The notes under the pieces were generated by a model. It searched no databases. It was not told the origin of the DNA and worked only from the letters and a program-made list of their open reading frames with translations. From Peptoniphilaceae bacterium (lineage in GTDB: Bacteria > Bacillota > Clostridia > Tissierellales > Peptoniphilaceae), in contig CABJAE010000001.1 in the NCBI GenBank assembly GCA_902363535.1, forward strand, positions 127,382-191,381: 64,000 bases of DNA. The letters are read 5' to 3'. The translations under genes were made by a program, and so were the position numbers. This document shows positions 52,022-61,292 of the stretch, in pieces; position 1 is the first letter of the stretch; every line of letters starts with the position of its first letter.

Positions 52022-52055
52022 TGTGATCGAATCTCCTTTCAGTTCTTTAAGATAA

Positions 52056-53906
52056 TCAATTGGAGTCCCCTACATCGGGGACGTCGTCGTTTTCTTTTGC
52101 CGCCAAATTTTCTTCCGTCTTGGCGTGTTTGGCTTTGTCTCCGTCGTCGGGCTTCACCACCGCCTCAGGCATATTGTAGAGTAGGCAATGGCCCAACATA
52201 TGGGACATGAGGCGCTTCGCCGGATCTTTCATGTGCCCTTCATCGTCGTAAAAATCGCTTTGATTTTTGGCATCTTTATACCAGTCGATGAGGGCCACAT
52301 TGGCGTACTTGTCGGCGACGCGCTGCAAAATATCGTTGTTTTTATCTTCGTAGGAAGGATCGGCCACCACATTAAACAAGAACAGGGGGCGTCCTTCGGC
52401 AGTTTTTACGATTTCGTCCACGGCATCGAAGGTGAGAGCACCGTCGTTTCCGATTTGCAGAATAATGGGCCCGTCATCGGTGTATTCCTTTATTCGGCGC
52501 ACATACCAAGAGGGATTTAGATTCTCGGATCCGATGACCTGCAGATTCGGCATAAGGCGCAAATAGGCTTCCCGCGCCGATTGGGCGGATCCGTCGCCTA
52601 AGAGCAGTCCCTTTTGATTCTGGAGCTTGCCCAAATCCTCGTTGGTTAATTTGTAATAGGGCTTTTGCGCGTTCACCTGTTCGATGGCCGCCGCCAGCTC
52701 GTTGGAAGGCTCGAAACGCTCCGTCAAAGATGCCTTCTTTTGTTCCCCCTCGTCTTCCTTCGGCTTCACCGTCTTCACCACGGGCTTCGTCGGCGCCTCG
52801 CGCTTCATGACTTCCGGCCCTTGGGTGGCGTAGGTCATGATCATGAGTCCGCCGAAAAGCGTCGCCAACATAGCGTATACCCATTTGTTGCTCAGACCTT
52901 TCACTTGAAACACATAGTAGGAACCTTGGGCAACGATCAGCAATAGGATGAGGGCCAGAGGAATCCACAGGCCGCCTGCGAGCTGAAGGCGCTCCGCCAA
53001 GGCTTTTGTAAAGAAAAAGGTCGGCATGCTGTACAGGTAGATGGAATAGGCCCGCTCCCCGATAAAGGTAAAGAGGGGAAATTGAAAGACGCTTTCGAAA
53101 GCGTTGCCGTCGCGAAACAAAAACAAAATAAAGAAACTTAAGAGCAGACTGGTAAGAAAAAGGCCGCCGAAATACGCCGGTCCGGCTTCCGCCATAAACA
53201 ATAACAAAATGACGAAGACGATCATGATCCCGAGCATGGCCATGTCCCGATTCGCCACTTTTCCCCGCCCTTTTCCCATGAGCTCATAGAGGACGGCGGG
53301 AAACAGGATAAAGAAACTGAAGAGCCGACTCTCCGGGCTGTAAAAGATTCTGGCTTCGGCCAAATCCAAGCCGCCGAAGATGCCCATCATAAGGGCGGAG
53401 ATCAAGCTGATGACGCCGCCGAAAAAGGCCACGGATATAATTTTCTGCCGCGTCTTTTTCCCTGCAATGGCCAGAGTAAAAATCAAATAGCATTGCATAA
53501 GCAAGGACACGAACCACAAGTGTCCGAAGGGCGAGGGCTGTTCGATGCTCAACGGATGCCCGGCGAGGCTTTGGAAAATATTATTGGCGAACAGCAGGGA
53601 CCACAGGGCCTGTCCCCGCACCAGGGGCATATCTGCATAAAAAAACAGGGCGTAGATCGCCGTGACCACGGCAACCATGGCGAACAGTTCCGGCCAATAG
53701 GCCCGCACCTTCTCCACCAAAAAGGGCCCGGGGTATGTTTTTTCCCGAATGTAGCGCCTGAAGGTCTCGTAGCCCATAAGGGCGAAGAGCATTTGATAGC
53801 CTAGGTGGCCGCCTAAAAAAACGCGGCTGAAAGCCATGTATAGTAAAATAAAGCACAGGGCAAATCCTTTGACGCCCTCTGCCGTCTTTCTTTCTTTAAT
53901 GGACAT
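52056..53906 (-). CDS. OatA-like membrane acyltransferase with SGNH-like tail
   Basis: 616-aa protein with an N-terminal acyltransferase-3 membrane domain of about ten helices (GFALCFILLYMAFSRVFLGG, SPFGHLWFVSLLMQCYLIFT) and an outer C-terminal SGNH-hydrolase-like domain from about residue 430. This layout is that of OatA, which O-acetylates peptidoglycan and gives lysozyme resistance. In the tail, the block that should read GDS reads LLLGDGSAQS, shifting Ser by one; the late DxxH is present (DDEGHM). Activity of the tail is therefore uncertain. A charged linker (residues 370-420) joins the parts. Confidence 0.82.
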   Translation of the reverse strand: MSIKERKTAEGVKGFALCFILLYMAFSRVFLGGHLGYQMLFALMGYETFRRYIREKTYPGPFLVEKVRAYWPELFAMVAVVTAIYALFFYADMPLVRGQALWSLLFANNIFQSLAGHPLSIEQPSPFGHLWFVSLLMQCYLIFTLAIAGKKTRQKIISVAFFGGVISLISALMMGIFGGLDLAEARIFYSPESRLFSFFILFPAVLYELMGKGRGKVANRDMAMLGIMIVFVILLLFMAEAGPAYFGGLFLTSLLLSFFILFLFRDGNAFESVFQFPLFTFIGERAYSIYLYSMPTFFFTKALAERLQLAGGLWIPLALILLLIVAQGSYYVFQVKGLSNKWVYAMLATLFGGLMIMTYATQGPEVMKREAPTKPVVKTVKPKEDEGEQKKASLTERFEPSNELAAAIEQVNAQKPYYKLTNEDLGKLQNQKGLLLGDGSAQSAREAYLRLMPNLQVIGSENLNPSWYVRRIKEYTDDGPIILQIGNDGALTFDAVDEIVKTAEGRPLFLFNVVADPSYEDKNNDILQRVADKYANVALIDWYKDAKNQSDFYDDEGHMKDPAKRLMSHMLGHCLLYNMPEAVVKPDDGDKAKHAKTEENLAAKENDDVPDVGDSN

Positions 53907-54008
53907 AAACGACTCCTTTATTTAATGGTAATATTTTACCACAAACGGGGAAATTTAGCCTGCGCTTTACTCGGCGGAGATTTTTGTAAAATTCTTTTAA
54001 AAAAGCAC

Positions 54009-54037
54009 TGGACAAATTTCTTCTGAGGCTATATAAT
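54009..54037 (+). promoter_or_regulatory. Promoter of tRNA-Lys
   Basis: TGGACA (54009-54014), 17 bp, TATAAT (54032-54037), 20 bp before the tRNA. Confidence 0.8.
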
Positions 54038-54057
54038 TATCTCTGTTATCGACGTTT

Positions 54058-54133
54058 GCATCTTTAGCTCAGTTGGTAGAGCAACTGACTCTTAATCAGT
54101 GGGCCCAGGGTTCGAGTCCCTGAAGATGCACCA
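54058..54133 (+). tRNA. tRNA-Lys (anticodon CTT)
   Basis: 76-nt tRNA with encoded CCA. Acceptor GCATCTT/AAGATGC, D-arm with AGCTCAGTTGGTAGAGC, anticodon arm ACTGA-CTCTTAA-TCAGT gives CTT, T-arm AGGGTTCGAGTCCCT. Confidence 0.97.
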
Positions 54134-54139
54134 GATACG

Positions 54140-54162
54140 CGGAGCTTCGGCTCCGTTTTTTT
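54140..54162 (+). terminator. Terminator of tRNA-Lys
   Basis: Stem CGGAGC-TTCG-GCTCCG followed by seven T. Confidence 0.9.
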
Positions 54163-54183
54163 ATGCCCGTTTTTCCTTGCTCA

Positions 54184-54210
54184 TCAAAAAAAGAGCGGCG
54201 CTTACACGTC
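54184..54210 (-). terminator. Terminator after the XRE gene
   Basis: Minus-strand stem AAGAGCGACG / CGCCGCTCTT with one mismatch, then seven T (54184-54192 region). The stop codon of the XRE gene lies in the loop. It ends the ftsH-malQ-glgP-XRE block. Confidence 0.75.
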
Positions 54211-54582
54211 GCTCTTGTCTTTGTTTTTCCAGTAGAGATCCCAAATCTTTTTCATCAGAATGTCTCTGTCCCGCTGCCCGATCTTCTCTGAAGCCAGGGC
54301 TTTTTTTATGCCGTTTAAAGACTGGCGCAGGATTTTGTAATCGTCGTAGGCCGCATCATCTTTTTCAGGCATGGAAAACCCCTCGTCTTCGTGGAGCAAA
54401 TCATTCACATCCACGTCGAAGATGCGGGCCATTTTTTTGTAAATGAGTCGGTTTTTCGGGTAGCTGTCGCCGGATTCGTAATTTTTCACCGTGCGCACGC
54501 TCACCCCCAAGGCGTCGGCCAACTCTTGCTGAATCCAGCCCTTTTCCGTGCGAAGGGTTTTTACTTTTTCCGCAAAGGTCAT
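54202..54582 (-). CDS. XRE family transcriptional regulator
   Basis: 126-aa protein with an N-terminal helix-turn-helix (VKTLRTEKGWIQQELADALG, VSVRTVKNYESGDSYP) and a C-terminal region of charged helices (ILRQSLNGIKKALASEKIGQ). The ATG at 54582 overlaps the glgP stop (ATGA), so it is translated together with the glucan genes; a longer in-frame start at 54675 lies inside glgP with no ribosome site. It may control glucan use, which is inference from the coupling. Confidence 0.87.
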   Translation of the reverse strand: MTFAEKVKTLRTEKGWIQQELADALGVSVRTVKNYESGDSYPKNRLIYKKMARIFDVDVNDLLHEDEGFSMPEKDDAAYDDYKILRQSLNGIKKALASEKIGQRDRDILMKKIWDLYWKNKDKSDV

Positions 54583-56948
54583 CGAACCACCTGCTCTTTC
54601 ACATTCCAAATCATGTTTGCGTAGGTCATGATGCTTCGATCCGCGGTAAATTTCGAGGCGCAGGCCATGTTCCAAAAGCTCTTTCTGTACCAGCTTTTTT
54701 CATCCTTAAAATCATCTTCGATGCGATTTTGCGTGGCGATGTAGTCCCTCAAATCGTAGAGAATATAGTATTCGTCATTGGGCCCGCTCTTGTTGTCCAT
54801 CAGAGCGTCCCTAAGGTCGAGGAATTTAAAGCTGCCTCCGTCGTCTAAAAGCCCGTCCGTTAAACTGTCCACGGCTTCTTTCGCCAAGGAGTCCTCTCCG
54901 TAGCGGACGACGGGATCGTAGCCCGAGGCTTCCATTTCTTCCACGGAGGTGCCGAAGACGTAGTTATTTTCCGCGCCGGCCTCTTCAAAAATTTCGATAT
55001 TGGCCCCGTCCATGGTGCCTAAGGTCACGGTACCGTTCATCATAAATTTCATATTTCCCGTGCCGCTTGCTTCCTTGCCCACGGTGGAAATCTGCTCGCT
55101 GACATCGGCGGCGGAAACCAGAAGTTCCGCCCAGCTCACGTCGTAGTTTTCGATAAAGACCACTTTCAGCTGATCGCCCACGTCGGGATCGTTGTTGATG
55201 ACCCGGGCCAGTTCCGTAATGTATTTAATAATGCCCTTGGCCCGGTGGTAGCCCGGTGCGGATTTGCCTCCGAAGATGCAGGTTCTCGGCGTGCGCGCCC
55301 TTTCGGGATCGGCCTTGATTTCCTTGTACAAATGGTGAATGTAAAAGCCGTACATCAGTTGGCGCTTGTACTCGTGGATCCGCTTGATTTGAATGTCGTA
55401 AATGGAATCGGGATTGACCCGTACGCCGAAGGCCTCCTCGATTCGCTCCGCGAGGCGCACTTTGTTTTGACGCTTAATGGCTTTGAATCGGTCGATGACC
55501 GCCTCGTCATCCGCCAAATCTTTTAACTTCGCAAGCTCCGAAAAATCCGTCCGCCAGCTCGTGCCGATCCAATCGTCGATGGCTTCGGACAAGAGGGGAT
55601 TCGCCGCCATTAAAAAGCGCCGCGGCGTGACGCCGTTGGTGACGTTCATAAATTTGTCGGGATAAAGATCGGAAAAATTCTTTAGCTCCCGCTCTTTTAA
55701 TATGCGGGTGTGAAGCTCGGCCACGCCGTTTACCTTCGAGGCCACGTGAATGCCCAAGTGGGCCATGTAAATGGTTCCCTTGTCCACAATGGCCATTTTG
55801 CGCACCGCCGATTCGTCCAGGCCCCGCTCCCGCATGAGACGGGCGTAGTGATCGTTCAAGCGATAGATCACGGCCAAGGTGTCGGGGCAGACATCTTCCA
55901 TGATGGCGACGGGCCACTTTTCCATGGCTTCTTGTAAAATCGTGTGGTTCGTATAATTAAAGACGTGCTCCGCAATTTGAAGAGCTTCTTCGAAGGAAAA
56001 GCCCAGCTCGTCGACCAATATCCGTATGCCTTCGGGGATGGCGATGACGGGATGGGTGTCGTTGAGTTGAATCGCCAGGGCATTCAATCGAGCCGCCGGT
56101 GCCATGGATTTTAAATCGCCTTGGCGCAAAAGGTCCCGAAGGGTGGCCTGTGCAAAGAAGTATTGCTGCATAAAGCGGAGCAGCTGCCCTTCCCTGCGTG
56201 CGTCGTTGGGATAGAGGACGCGGGTGATGTTTTCGGCGATGGCGCGCTCGCTCACGGCGCCCAGGTAATCGAAATTGTTGAATTTTTGAAAGTCGAAGTC
56301 GTTCATGGCCTCGGCCCGCCACAGGCGCAGGCGATTCACATTGTTCGTCTCGTAACCCGGCACGATGTAGTCGTAGGGAATGGCTTTTAATGTAAAATCT
56401 TTAAAGTGCACGGGCACCATTTCGTCGTCGTGGCGGCGGCCCCACATGTCCCCGTCTTTCAGCCACTCGTCCCCCACTTCCACCTGAAAGCCGTCTTCGA
56501 TTTTTTGCGCGAACATGCCCTTTTCGTAGCGCAGGCCGTAGCCGCGAAGGGGCACGCCTTTTGTGGCGGCGGCATCCATAAAGCAGGCGGCCAAACGACC
56601 GAGGCCGCCGTTTCCCAGGCCCGCATCGGGCTCAAAGCGAAAGAGATCTTCCACCTCCACGCCGTAAAGTTCGGGCACCAATTCACGCACCAGGGCCTCT
56701 TCCGCCGGGCCCAGCGCTTGAAGATGGGTCTTTAAGCTCTTGCCGATCAAGTATTCCAGACTCATGTAACAGGCGATTTTTCCCTTTTCGTAGGCACGAT
56801 GGGTGCGAATCCTCCGGTCGTGAAAGGCGATGCGTATGCAGGTGGCCAAGGCCCGGGCCTTCGCCGCCATGCTCGCCTCGTCCACGGATTTCGTTGATTC
56901 CAAGTACATGGTGGCCATTAAATTATTGATCCAAGTCTGTTTGTCCAT
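54579..56948 (-). CDS. glgP: Glycogen/alpha-glucan phosphorylase
   Basis: 789-aa PLP enzyme that releases glucose-1-phosphate from alpha-1,4-glucans. Blocks: YMSLEYLIGKSLKTHLQALG, EPDAGLGNGGLGRLAACFMD, QLNDTHPVIAIPEGIRILVD, RIHEYKRQLMYGFYIHHLYK, and the PLP-lysine segment EASGTGNMKFMMNGTVTLGT. Length fits bacterial GlgP (about 790-820). The ATG at 56948 overlaps the malQ stop by one base (TAATG) with an aaaggg site. No glycogen synthesis genes are in the window, so it may serve imported maltodextrin or glycogen. Confidence 0.96.
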   Translation of the reverse strand: MDKQTWINNLMATMYLESTKSVDEASMAAKARALATCIRIAFHDRRIRTHRAYEKGKIACYMSLEYLIGKSLKTHLQALGPAEEALVRELVPELYGVEVEDLFRFEPDAGLGNGGLGRLAACFMDAAATKGVPLRGYGLRYEKGMFAQKIEDGFQVEVGDEWLKDGDMWGRRHDDEMVPVHFKDFTLKAIPYDYIVPGYETNNVNRLRLWRAEAMNDFDFQKFNNFDYLGAVSERAIAENITRVLYPNDARREGQLLRFMQQYFFAQATLRDLLRQGDLKSMAPAARLNALAIQLNDTHPVIAIPEGIRILVDELGFSFEEALQIAEHVFNYTNHTILQEAMEKWPVAIMEDVCPDTLAVIYRLNDHYARLMRERGLDESAVRKMAIVDKGTIYMAHLGIHVASKVNGVAELHTRILKERELKNFSDLYPDKFMNVTNGVTPRRFLMAANPLLSEAIDDWIGTSWRTDFSELAKLKDLADDEAVIDRFKAIKRQNKVRLAERIEEAFGVRVNPDSIYDIQIKRIHEYKRQLMYGFYIHHLYKEIKADPERARTPRTCIFGGKSAPGYHRAKGIIKYITELARVINNDPDVGDQLKVVFIENYDVSWAELLVSAADVSEQISTVGKEASGTGNMKFMMNGTVTLGTMDGANIEIFEEAGAENNYVFGTSVEEMEASGYDPVVRYGEDSLAKEAVDSLTDGLLDDGGSFKFLDLRDALMDNKSGPNDEYYILYDLRDYIATQNRIEDDFKDEKSWYRKSFWNMACASKFTADRSIMTYANMIWNVKEQVVR

Positions 56949-58306
56949 TACTTCGCCCTTTCTTTTAAGCATAATTCGATGCGTTTCGCCGCGTCTTCAT
57001 TCATTGCATCAGGCGGCAGCATCCATTGCCAATTGCCGCGGCAGGTGCCCGGCCGATTGATGCGCCCGGGATTTTCCAAAAAGTCGCCGTGCTGGAAAAA
57101 TACCGTCTCTTCCCGCCGACAAACGGCGTAGTTTAAAAGATTCTCTGTGCTGACTTCGGCGCCCATCGCATCTTCCCAGAGACGCTTCGTCTTCTCGTCC
57201 ATATGTTTTACATAAAGAGGCACAGGATCCGTGTCGTGATTGCCCGTGTAGTATATTTGCGGCCGATCACCCCAGCGACTCGGCCCTTCCAAGGCCATGA
57301 CCCTCATGCCCGGCCAGGGAAATTTGTCCCGAAAGCGGTGAAAATCCTCGTCCAAAAAGCCCAGGTCCTCGATTAAAAACCGCTTATCCTCTTTCCACGG
57401 CGCGAAGAGGGTTTCGCCGGGCACACTTTCCCAGTGCCCTGCGGCGGGCTTTTCGCCGCGAGGGATGTGGTAGATCTTTTCATAGCCCCTGAAGTGATCC
57501 AATCGCAGGCGATGATAGCGACTTAAGGCGTTGTCGATGCGCTTTCTGAAATAGGCAAAATCCTCCGCCGCCAAGGCCTTCCAGTCGTAGACCGGCGAAT
57601 TCCAAAGCTGGCCTTCGTCGCTGAAATCGTCGCCGGGCACGCCGGAAACGTACCTGGGCTCGAGATCATCATCCAAGAGGAAGTGCTCCGGATGGATCCA
57701 GCGCTGGACGCTATCGATACCCGGATAATAAGGCAGATCCCCGACAATTTCAATGCCACATGCTTCGGCGTAGTTCAAAATATTTTTCCACTGCTTTTCG
57801 AAGAGATACGACAAGGCGCAGTAAATACGCACGGCCCTATCGCCTTTGTGTGCGTCTCGAAAGCCTGGGAAATCTTTCTTTACCTCCGCGGGCCAGTGGC
57901 GAAAATGGCCGTAGCGGCCCATGGCCAAATAAAATAGCCCGGCGGCCTCGGCTTCTTCCCCTTTTTCCTCCATGAAATCCTGAAAACAGGGGCAGTCTTC
58001 CGTTTTTCTTAGATTCAAATTGCTGCACAGAGCGGCGATTTTTTTCTCATAAGGCACTTCTATCGCGGAAGAAACAAAGCCTTCCTTTTCCAGTGCGCCC
58101 ACATCCAAAAGCAGAAGATCTCCCGCCGACAAATCCGGCGAGGCATAGGGGCTCATGTAAGCGTCCACGGGATTGATGGGCAAGATCTGCCAGTAGGAAA
58201 AGCCCGCGGCCCGCAAAAAATTTAAATAGGCCTCGGCCTGTGAAAAATCTCCCCGGCCGCTCGGGGAAGGCAGAGAAAAAATCGGCAAAAGCATTCCCGC
58301 ATCCAT
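56948..58306 (-). CDS. malQ: 4-alpha-glucanotransferase (amylomaltase)
   Basis: 452-aa GH77 enzyme that moves glucan chains between maltodextrins, giving longer substrates for the phosphorylase. Catalytic segments: LRLDHFRGYEKIYHIP (nucleophile Asp), LIEDLGFLDEDF (acid/base Glu; most have AEDLG) and YTGNHDTDPVPLY (third Asp; most have THDN). A gtgggagg-type ggagg site is six bases before the ATG at 58306. That site follows directly on the T-run of an intrinsic terminator, so expression may depend on read-through from ftsH. Confidence 0.93.
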   Translation of the reverse strand: MDAGMLLPIFSLPSPSGRGDFSQAEAYLNFLRAAGFSYWQILPINPVDAYMSPYASPDLSAGDLLLLDVGALEKEGFVSSAIEVPYEKKIAALCSNLNLRKTEDCPCFQDFMEEKGEEAEAAGLFYLAMGRYGHFRHWPAEVKKDFPGFRDAHKGDRAVRIYCALSYLFEKQWKNILNYAEACGIEIVGDLPYYPGIDSVQRWIHPEHFLLDDDLEPRYVSGVPGDDFSDEGQLWNSPVYDWKALAAEDFAYFRKRIDNALSRYHRLRLDHFRGYEKIYHIPRGEKPAAGHWESVPGETLFAPWKEDKRFLIEDLGFLDEDFHRFRDKFPWPGMRVMALEGPSRWGDRPQIYYTGNHDTDPVPLYVKHMDEKTKRLWEDAMGAEVSTENLLNYAVCRREETVFFQHGDFLENPGRINRPGTCRGNWQWMLPPDAMNEDAAKRIELCLKERAK

Positions 58307-58311
58307 GGCAT

Positions 58312-58342
58312 CCTCCAAAAAAAAGCCCTGCAAAAGCAGGGC
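58312..58342 (-). terminator. Terminator hairpin touching the malQ ribosome site
   Basis: Minus-strand GCCCTGC (58342-58336), TTTT, GCAGGGC (58331-58325), eight T (58324-58317), then at once GGAGG (58316-58312), the malQ ribosome site. It may end ftsH transcription, or act as an attenuator in the ftsH-malQ gap. Confidence 0.85.
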
Positions 58343-58380
58343 ATGCATTGTATTTATTGTCCTAGAAAAAAGCCAGGCTG

Positions 58381-60273
58381 TCAATGAAGATCTTCTTCCC
58401 CTTCTTCCTCTTTCGGTATTTCAGGGGTGGCTTGCGCTTCATTTTCGGCGCGATTTTTTTCTAAAATTTCCATAAATTCCGCGCCGGTAATGGTTTCTTT
58501 CTTCAAGAGGTAGTGGGCGATGGCATGAAGGCTGTCCACATTTTCCGTAAGGATTTCGTGGCTCTTTTCCTGAGCCTTGGTAATAATGGCGCTCACGGCC
58601 ATGTCGATGTCGAAGGCTCTTCGGTCGGAGACGGCCAAAGTGGTGTCGCCGCCTAAATAGCGATTGGTCAAGGTTTCCATCGCCACAAAACCGAACTCGT
58701 CGGTCATGCCGTAGCGAGTGATCATGGAGCTGGCGATCTTCGTGGCCTGCTCGATGTCGTTGGATGCGCCGGTGGTGCGGGTGTTGAAGATCAATTCTTC
58801 CGCCGCCCGACCGCCGGTAAAGGTGACGATTTTGTTGAAGGCCTCTTCCTTGCTGATCAGGAATTTTTCTTCCTCATCCACCTGCATGGTGTAGCCTAAA
58901 GCGCCGCTGGTTCTGGGAATAATAGTGATCTTGTGCACCGGCGCCGATTCCTTTTGCATGGCGGCGACCAGGGCGTGGCCCACTTCGTGGTAGGCGATGA
59001 TTTCTTTTTCCCTTTGGCTGATGACGCTGTTTTTTCGTTGATGGCCGGCGATGACCACTTCCACGCTTTCCATTAAATCTTCTTCACTCATTAACCGGCG
59101 ACCGTTACGAACGGCGCGAAGGGCCGCTTCGTTCACCATATTGGCGAGATCCGCCCCGCTGGCGCCGGCAGTTGCCTTGGCCACGGCATTGTAGTCGATG
59201 GCCTCTTCCGTCTTCACGTCTTTCGCGTGAACCTTTAAAATGGCTTCGCGACCGGCGAGATCCGGAAGCTCCACGGGAATGCGGCGGTCGAAACGGCCGG
59301 GACGCAAAAGCGCCGGGTCCAGGGATTCGGGACGGTTCGTGGCCGCGAGAATGACCACGCCGCCGTTTCCTTCAAAGCCGTCCATTTCCGCCAAAAGTTG
59401 ATTCAACGTCTGTTCCCGCTCGTCGTTTCCCGAAAAACCGGCGCCGTCGCGCTTCTTGCCGATGGTGTCGATTTCGTCGATAAAGACGATGCAGGGCGCT
59501 TTTTCCTTGGCCTGTTCGAAGAGATCCCGCACCTTGGCGGCGCCGAGGCCTACAAACATTTCAACAAATTCCGAACCGGAGATGGAGAAAAAGGGCACGC
59601 TGGCTTCTCCGGCCACGGCCTTGGCCAAGAGCGTCTTCCCGGTGCCCGGCGGCCCGACGAGGAGGGCGCCCTTGGGAAGCTTTGCGCCGATTTCCGTGTA
59701 CTTGCTCGGGTTGTGGAGAAAGTCCACGATCTCCGTCAAGTCGTCCTTGGCTTCGTCCTGACCCGCCACATTGGCGAAGGTAATTCCCTCCACGCTCTGA
59801 TCGTAAATCTTCGCGTTGCTCTTTCCGAAGCTCATGGGGCCCACGCCCCCCTTGCCGCCCATGGATTTCGTCATGGAGCGCAGGAAAATTTGTCCCACGG
59901 CCACCATGACCACCACCATAAGGGCGAAGCTCAAGAGGCTTTGCAAAATAGGATTCATTTCGCTGGGGTACTTGCGGTCGAATTCCACGCCGTTTTCGTA
60001 AAGGCGATTGACCAAGCCTTCGTCGGGGAAACGGGCCGTTTCGTAGCGCACGTCCTTTTCGCCCTTAATGGTAAAGGCGATTTGCTTGTCTGCAATATGG
60101 GCTTCCTTTACCTTCTTTTGGTCCACGTCGGCCAAAAATTCGTTGTAGCTGACGCTCTTAATCTTGACCGGATCCTTGAGCATCTTCGGCATGAGCATAA
60201 ACGAGATCAAAAAGACCAGCACGATGCCAATGGCGTAATATAGAAACATCGGTTTATTTATATCTCTTTTCAT
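58381..60273 (-). CDS. ftsH: ATP-dependent zinc metalloprotease FtsH
   Basis: 630-aa membrane-bound AAA protease that clears misfolded membrane proteins and some regulators. Two helices: [19 protein letters not shown] and [22 protein letters not shown] domain with [28 protein letters not shown] and second-region [19 protein letters not shown]; the zinc site is HEVGH (most have HEAGH). The last 25 residues are acidic. The ATG at 60273 has a ggaggag site; an in-frame ATG at 60285 would include that site. Confidence 0.96.
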   Translation of the reverse strand: MKRDINKPMFLYYAIGIVLVFLISFMLMPKMLKDPVKIKSVSYNEFLADVDQKKVKEAHIADKQIAFTIKGEKDVRYETARFPDEGLVNRLYENGVEFDRKYPSEMNPILQSLLSFALMVVVMVAVGQIFLRSMTKSMGGKGGVGPMSFGKSNAKIYDQSVEGITFANVAGQDEAKDDLTEIVDFLHNPSKYTEIGAKLPKGALLVGPPGTGKTLLAKAVAGEASVPFFSISGSEFVEMFVGLGAAKVRDLFEQAKEKAPCIVFIDEIDTIGKKRDGAGFSGNDEREQTLNQLLAEMDGFEGNGGVVILAATNRPESLDPALLRPGRFDRRIPVELPDLAGREAILKVHAKDVKTEEAIDYNAVAKATAGASGADLANMVNEAALRAVRNGRRLMSEEDLMESVEVVIAGHQRKNSVISQREKEIIAYHEVGHALVAAMQKESAPVHKITIIPRTSGALGYTMQVDEEEKFLISKEEAFNKIVTFTGGRAAEELIFNTRTTGASNDIEQATKIASSMITRYGMTDEFGFVAMETLTNRYLGGDTTLAVSDRRAFDIDMAVSAIITKAQEKSHEILTENVDSLHAIAHYLLKKETITGAEFMEILEKNRAENEAQATPEIPKEEEGEEDLH

Positions 60274-60463
60274 CGACTCCTCCATTTCATTCTATCTTTC
60301 ATGTATATCCATAAATTAATAACTTATGCAATCAGGCGATGGATAGATCTTACCACAAGGAGGAAGACCTCAATCGGAAAGATAAAAAACTTATCATCAT
60401 CTTTGCCTTTGGCCCCAATAGTTAAGTCTCGTATAGAAATGCCGCCCAGCGGGCCGCGATTTG

Positions 60464-60491
60464 TTTCAATGATCGACACCTGTGGTAAAAT
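60464..60491 (+). promoter_or_regulatory. Promoter before the GerMN lipoprotein gene
   Basis: TTTCAA (60464-60469), 16 bp, TAAAAT (60486-60491) with TGG just before it (extended -10). 38 bp before the start codon. Confidence 0.5.
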
Positions 60492-60529
60492 AACAAACAA
60501 CGACGACTTTAGAAGACAGAGGAGGAATT

Positions 60530-61177
60530 ATGAAAAAAATAAAATTAATCGCCGTAACGGGAATCTGCCTGGGCCTACTTCTCGTGGCCACGGGCTGCGC
60601 CAAGAACGCGGCACAGGCGGAAGAGGCGAATAATCAGGTGGAAGTGGTTGAAAATCAAAAGACTTCGGAAGATTTAAACAGAGAAGCCGAAGAAAACGCG
60701 GCCAACGCAGCGGAAAACAACAAGGCAAAAGATGCCGAGGACAAAGATAAAAAAGACGGCGAGGAACAAAGCTACAAAGTTACCTTGACCTACCCCTCCT
60801 CCGACTACATTGTAAACGGCGACGAGGAAAACAAAAAAGTCACGAAACAAGTAGCCATCGACGCATCGAAAGACGACATCGTCAAGAAAGTATTGGAACA
60901 ATTGGCTCAAAGCCCGAAAGCCGAAGGCGCTGAATCCGTGGGCTTGGATAAATTCGACTTCTCCAAATCCAAATTAGACGGCACCACAGCGGTCGTGGAT
61001 CTTGCCGGCGATTTGAACGGTGGGTCCTTGGAAGAAGACGTGCTGGCCCGCTCCATCGTCAACAGCCTCCTTTCCGTGGACGGCATTAAGGCCGTGGAAT
61101 TTACGGTAAACGGCGAAAAGGCCGAAAGCCTCATGGGCCATGTGGATATTTCCGAGCCCTTTACGAAAAATCTATAA
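60530..61177 (+). CDS. GerMN domain-containing lipoprotein
   Basis: 215-aa lipoprotein: signal and lipobox in GICLGLLLVATGCAKNA, a long charged, low-complexity linker (residues 30-80, rich in Glu, Asn, Lys), then one GerMN domain (SKDDIVKKVLEQLAQSPKAE, GTTAVVDLAGDLNGG, RSIVNSLLSVDGIKAVEFTV). GerMN domains occur in GerM of sporulating Bacilli and in many cell-surface proteins; no sporulation genes are seen here. Excellent gaggagg site. Plus strand, alone. Confidence 0.88.
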   Translation: MKKIKLIAVTGICLGLLLVATGCAKNAAQAEEANNQVEVVENQKTSEDLNREAEENAANAAENNKAKDAEDKDKKDGEEQSYKVTLTYPSSDYIVNGDEENKKVTKQVAIDASKDDIVKKVLEQLAQSPKAEGAESVGLDKFDFSKSKLDGTTAVVDLAGDLNGGSLEEDVLARSIVNSLLSVDGIKAVEFTVNGEKAESLMGHVDISEPFTKNL

Positions 61178-61191
61178 TCGAATCATCACTT

Positions 61192-61220
61192 GAGTCCGGA
61201 AAATACCGGGCTCTTTTTTT
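61192..61220 (+). terminator. Terminator after the GerMN lipoprotein gene
   Basis: Stem GAGTCCGG (61192-61199) with CCGGGCTC (61206-61213), then seven T. Confidence 0.9.
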
Positions 61221-61258
61221 AGCTCTTCGACGCCTCTTGAAAATCTTTCCTTCAAAAA

Positions 61259-61292
61259 CAAAAAAGCCAAAGGGATTTCTCCCCCCGGCTTT
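61259..61292 (-). terminator. Terminator after the 156-aa lipoprotein gene
   Basis: Minus-strand stem AAAGCCGGGGGGA / TCCCTTTGGCTTT with a bulge, then a T-run (TTTTTTG). It overlaps the stop at 61291. Confidence 0.7.
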
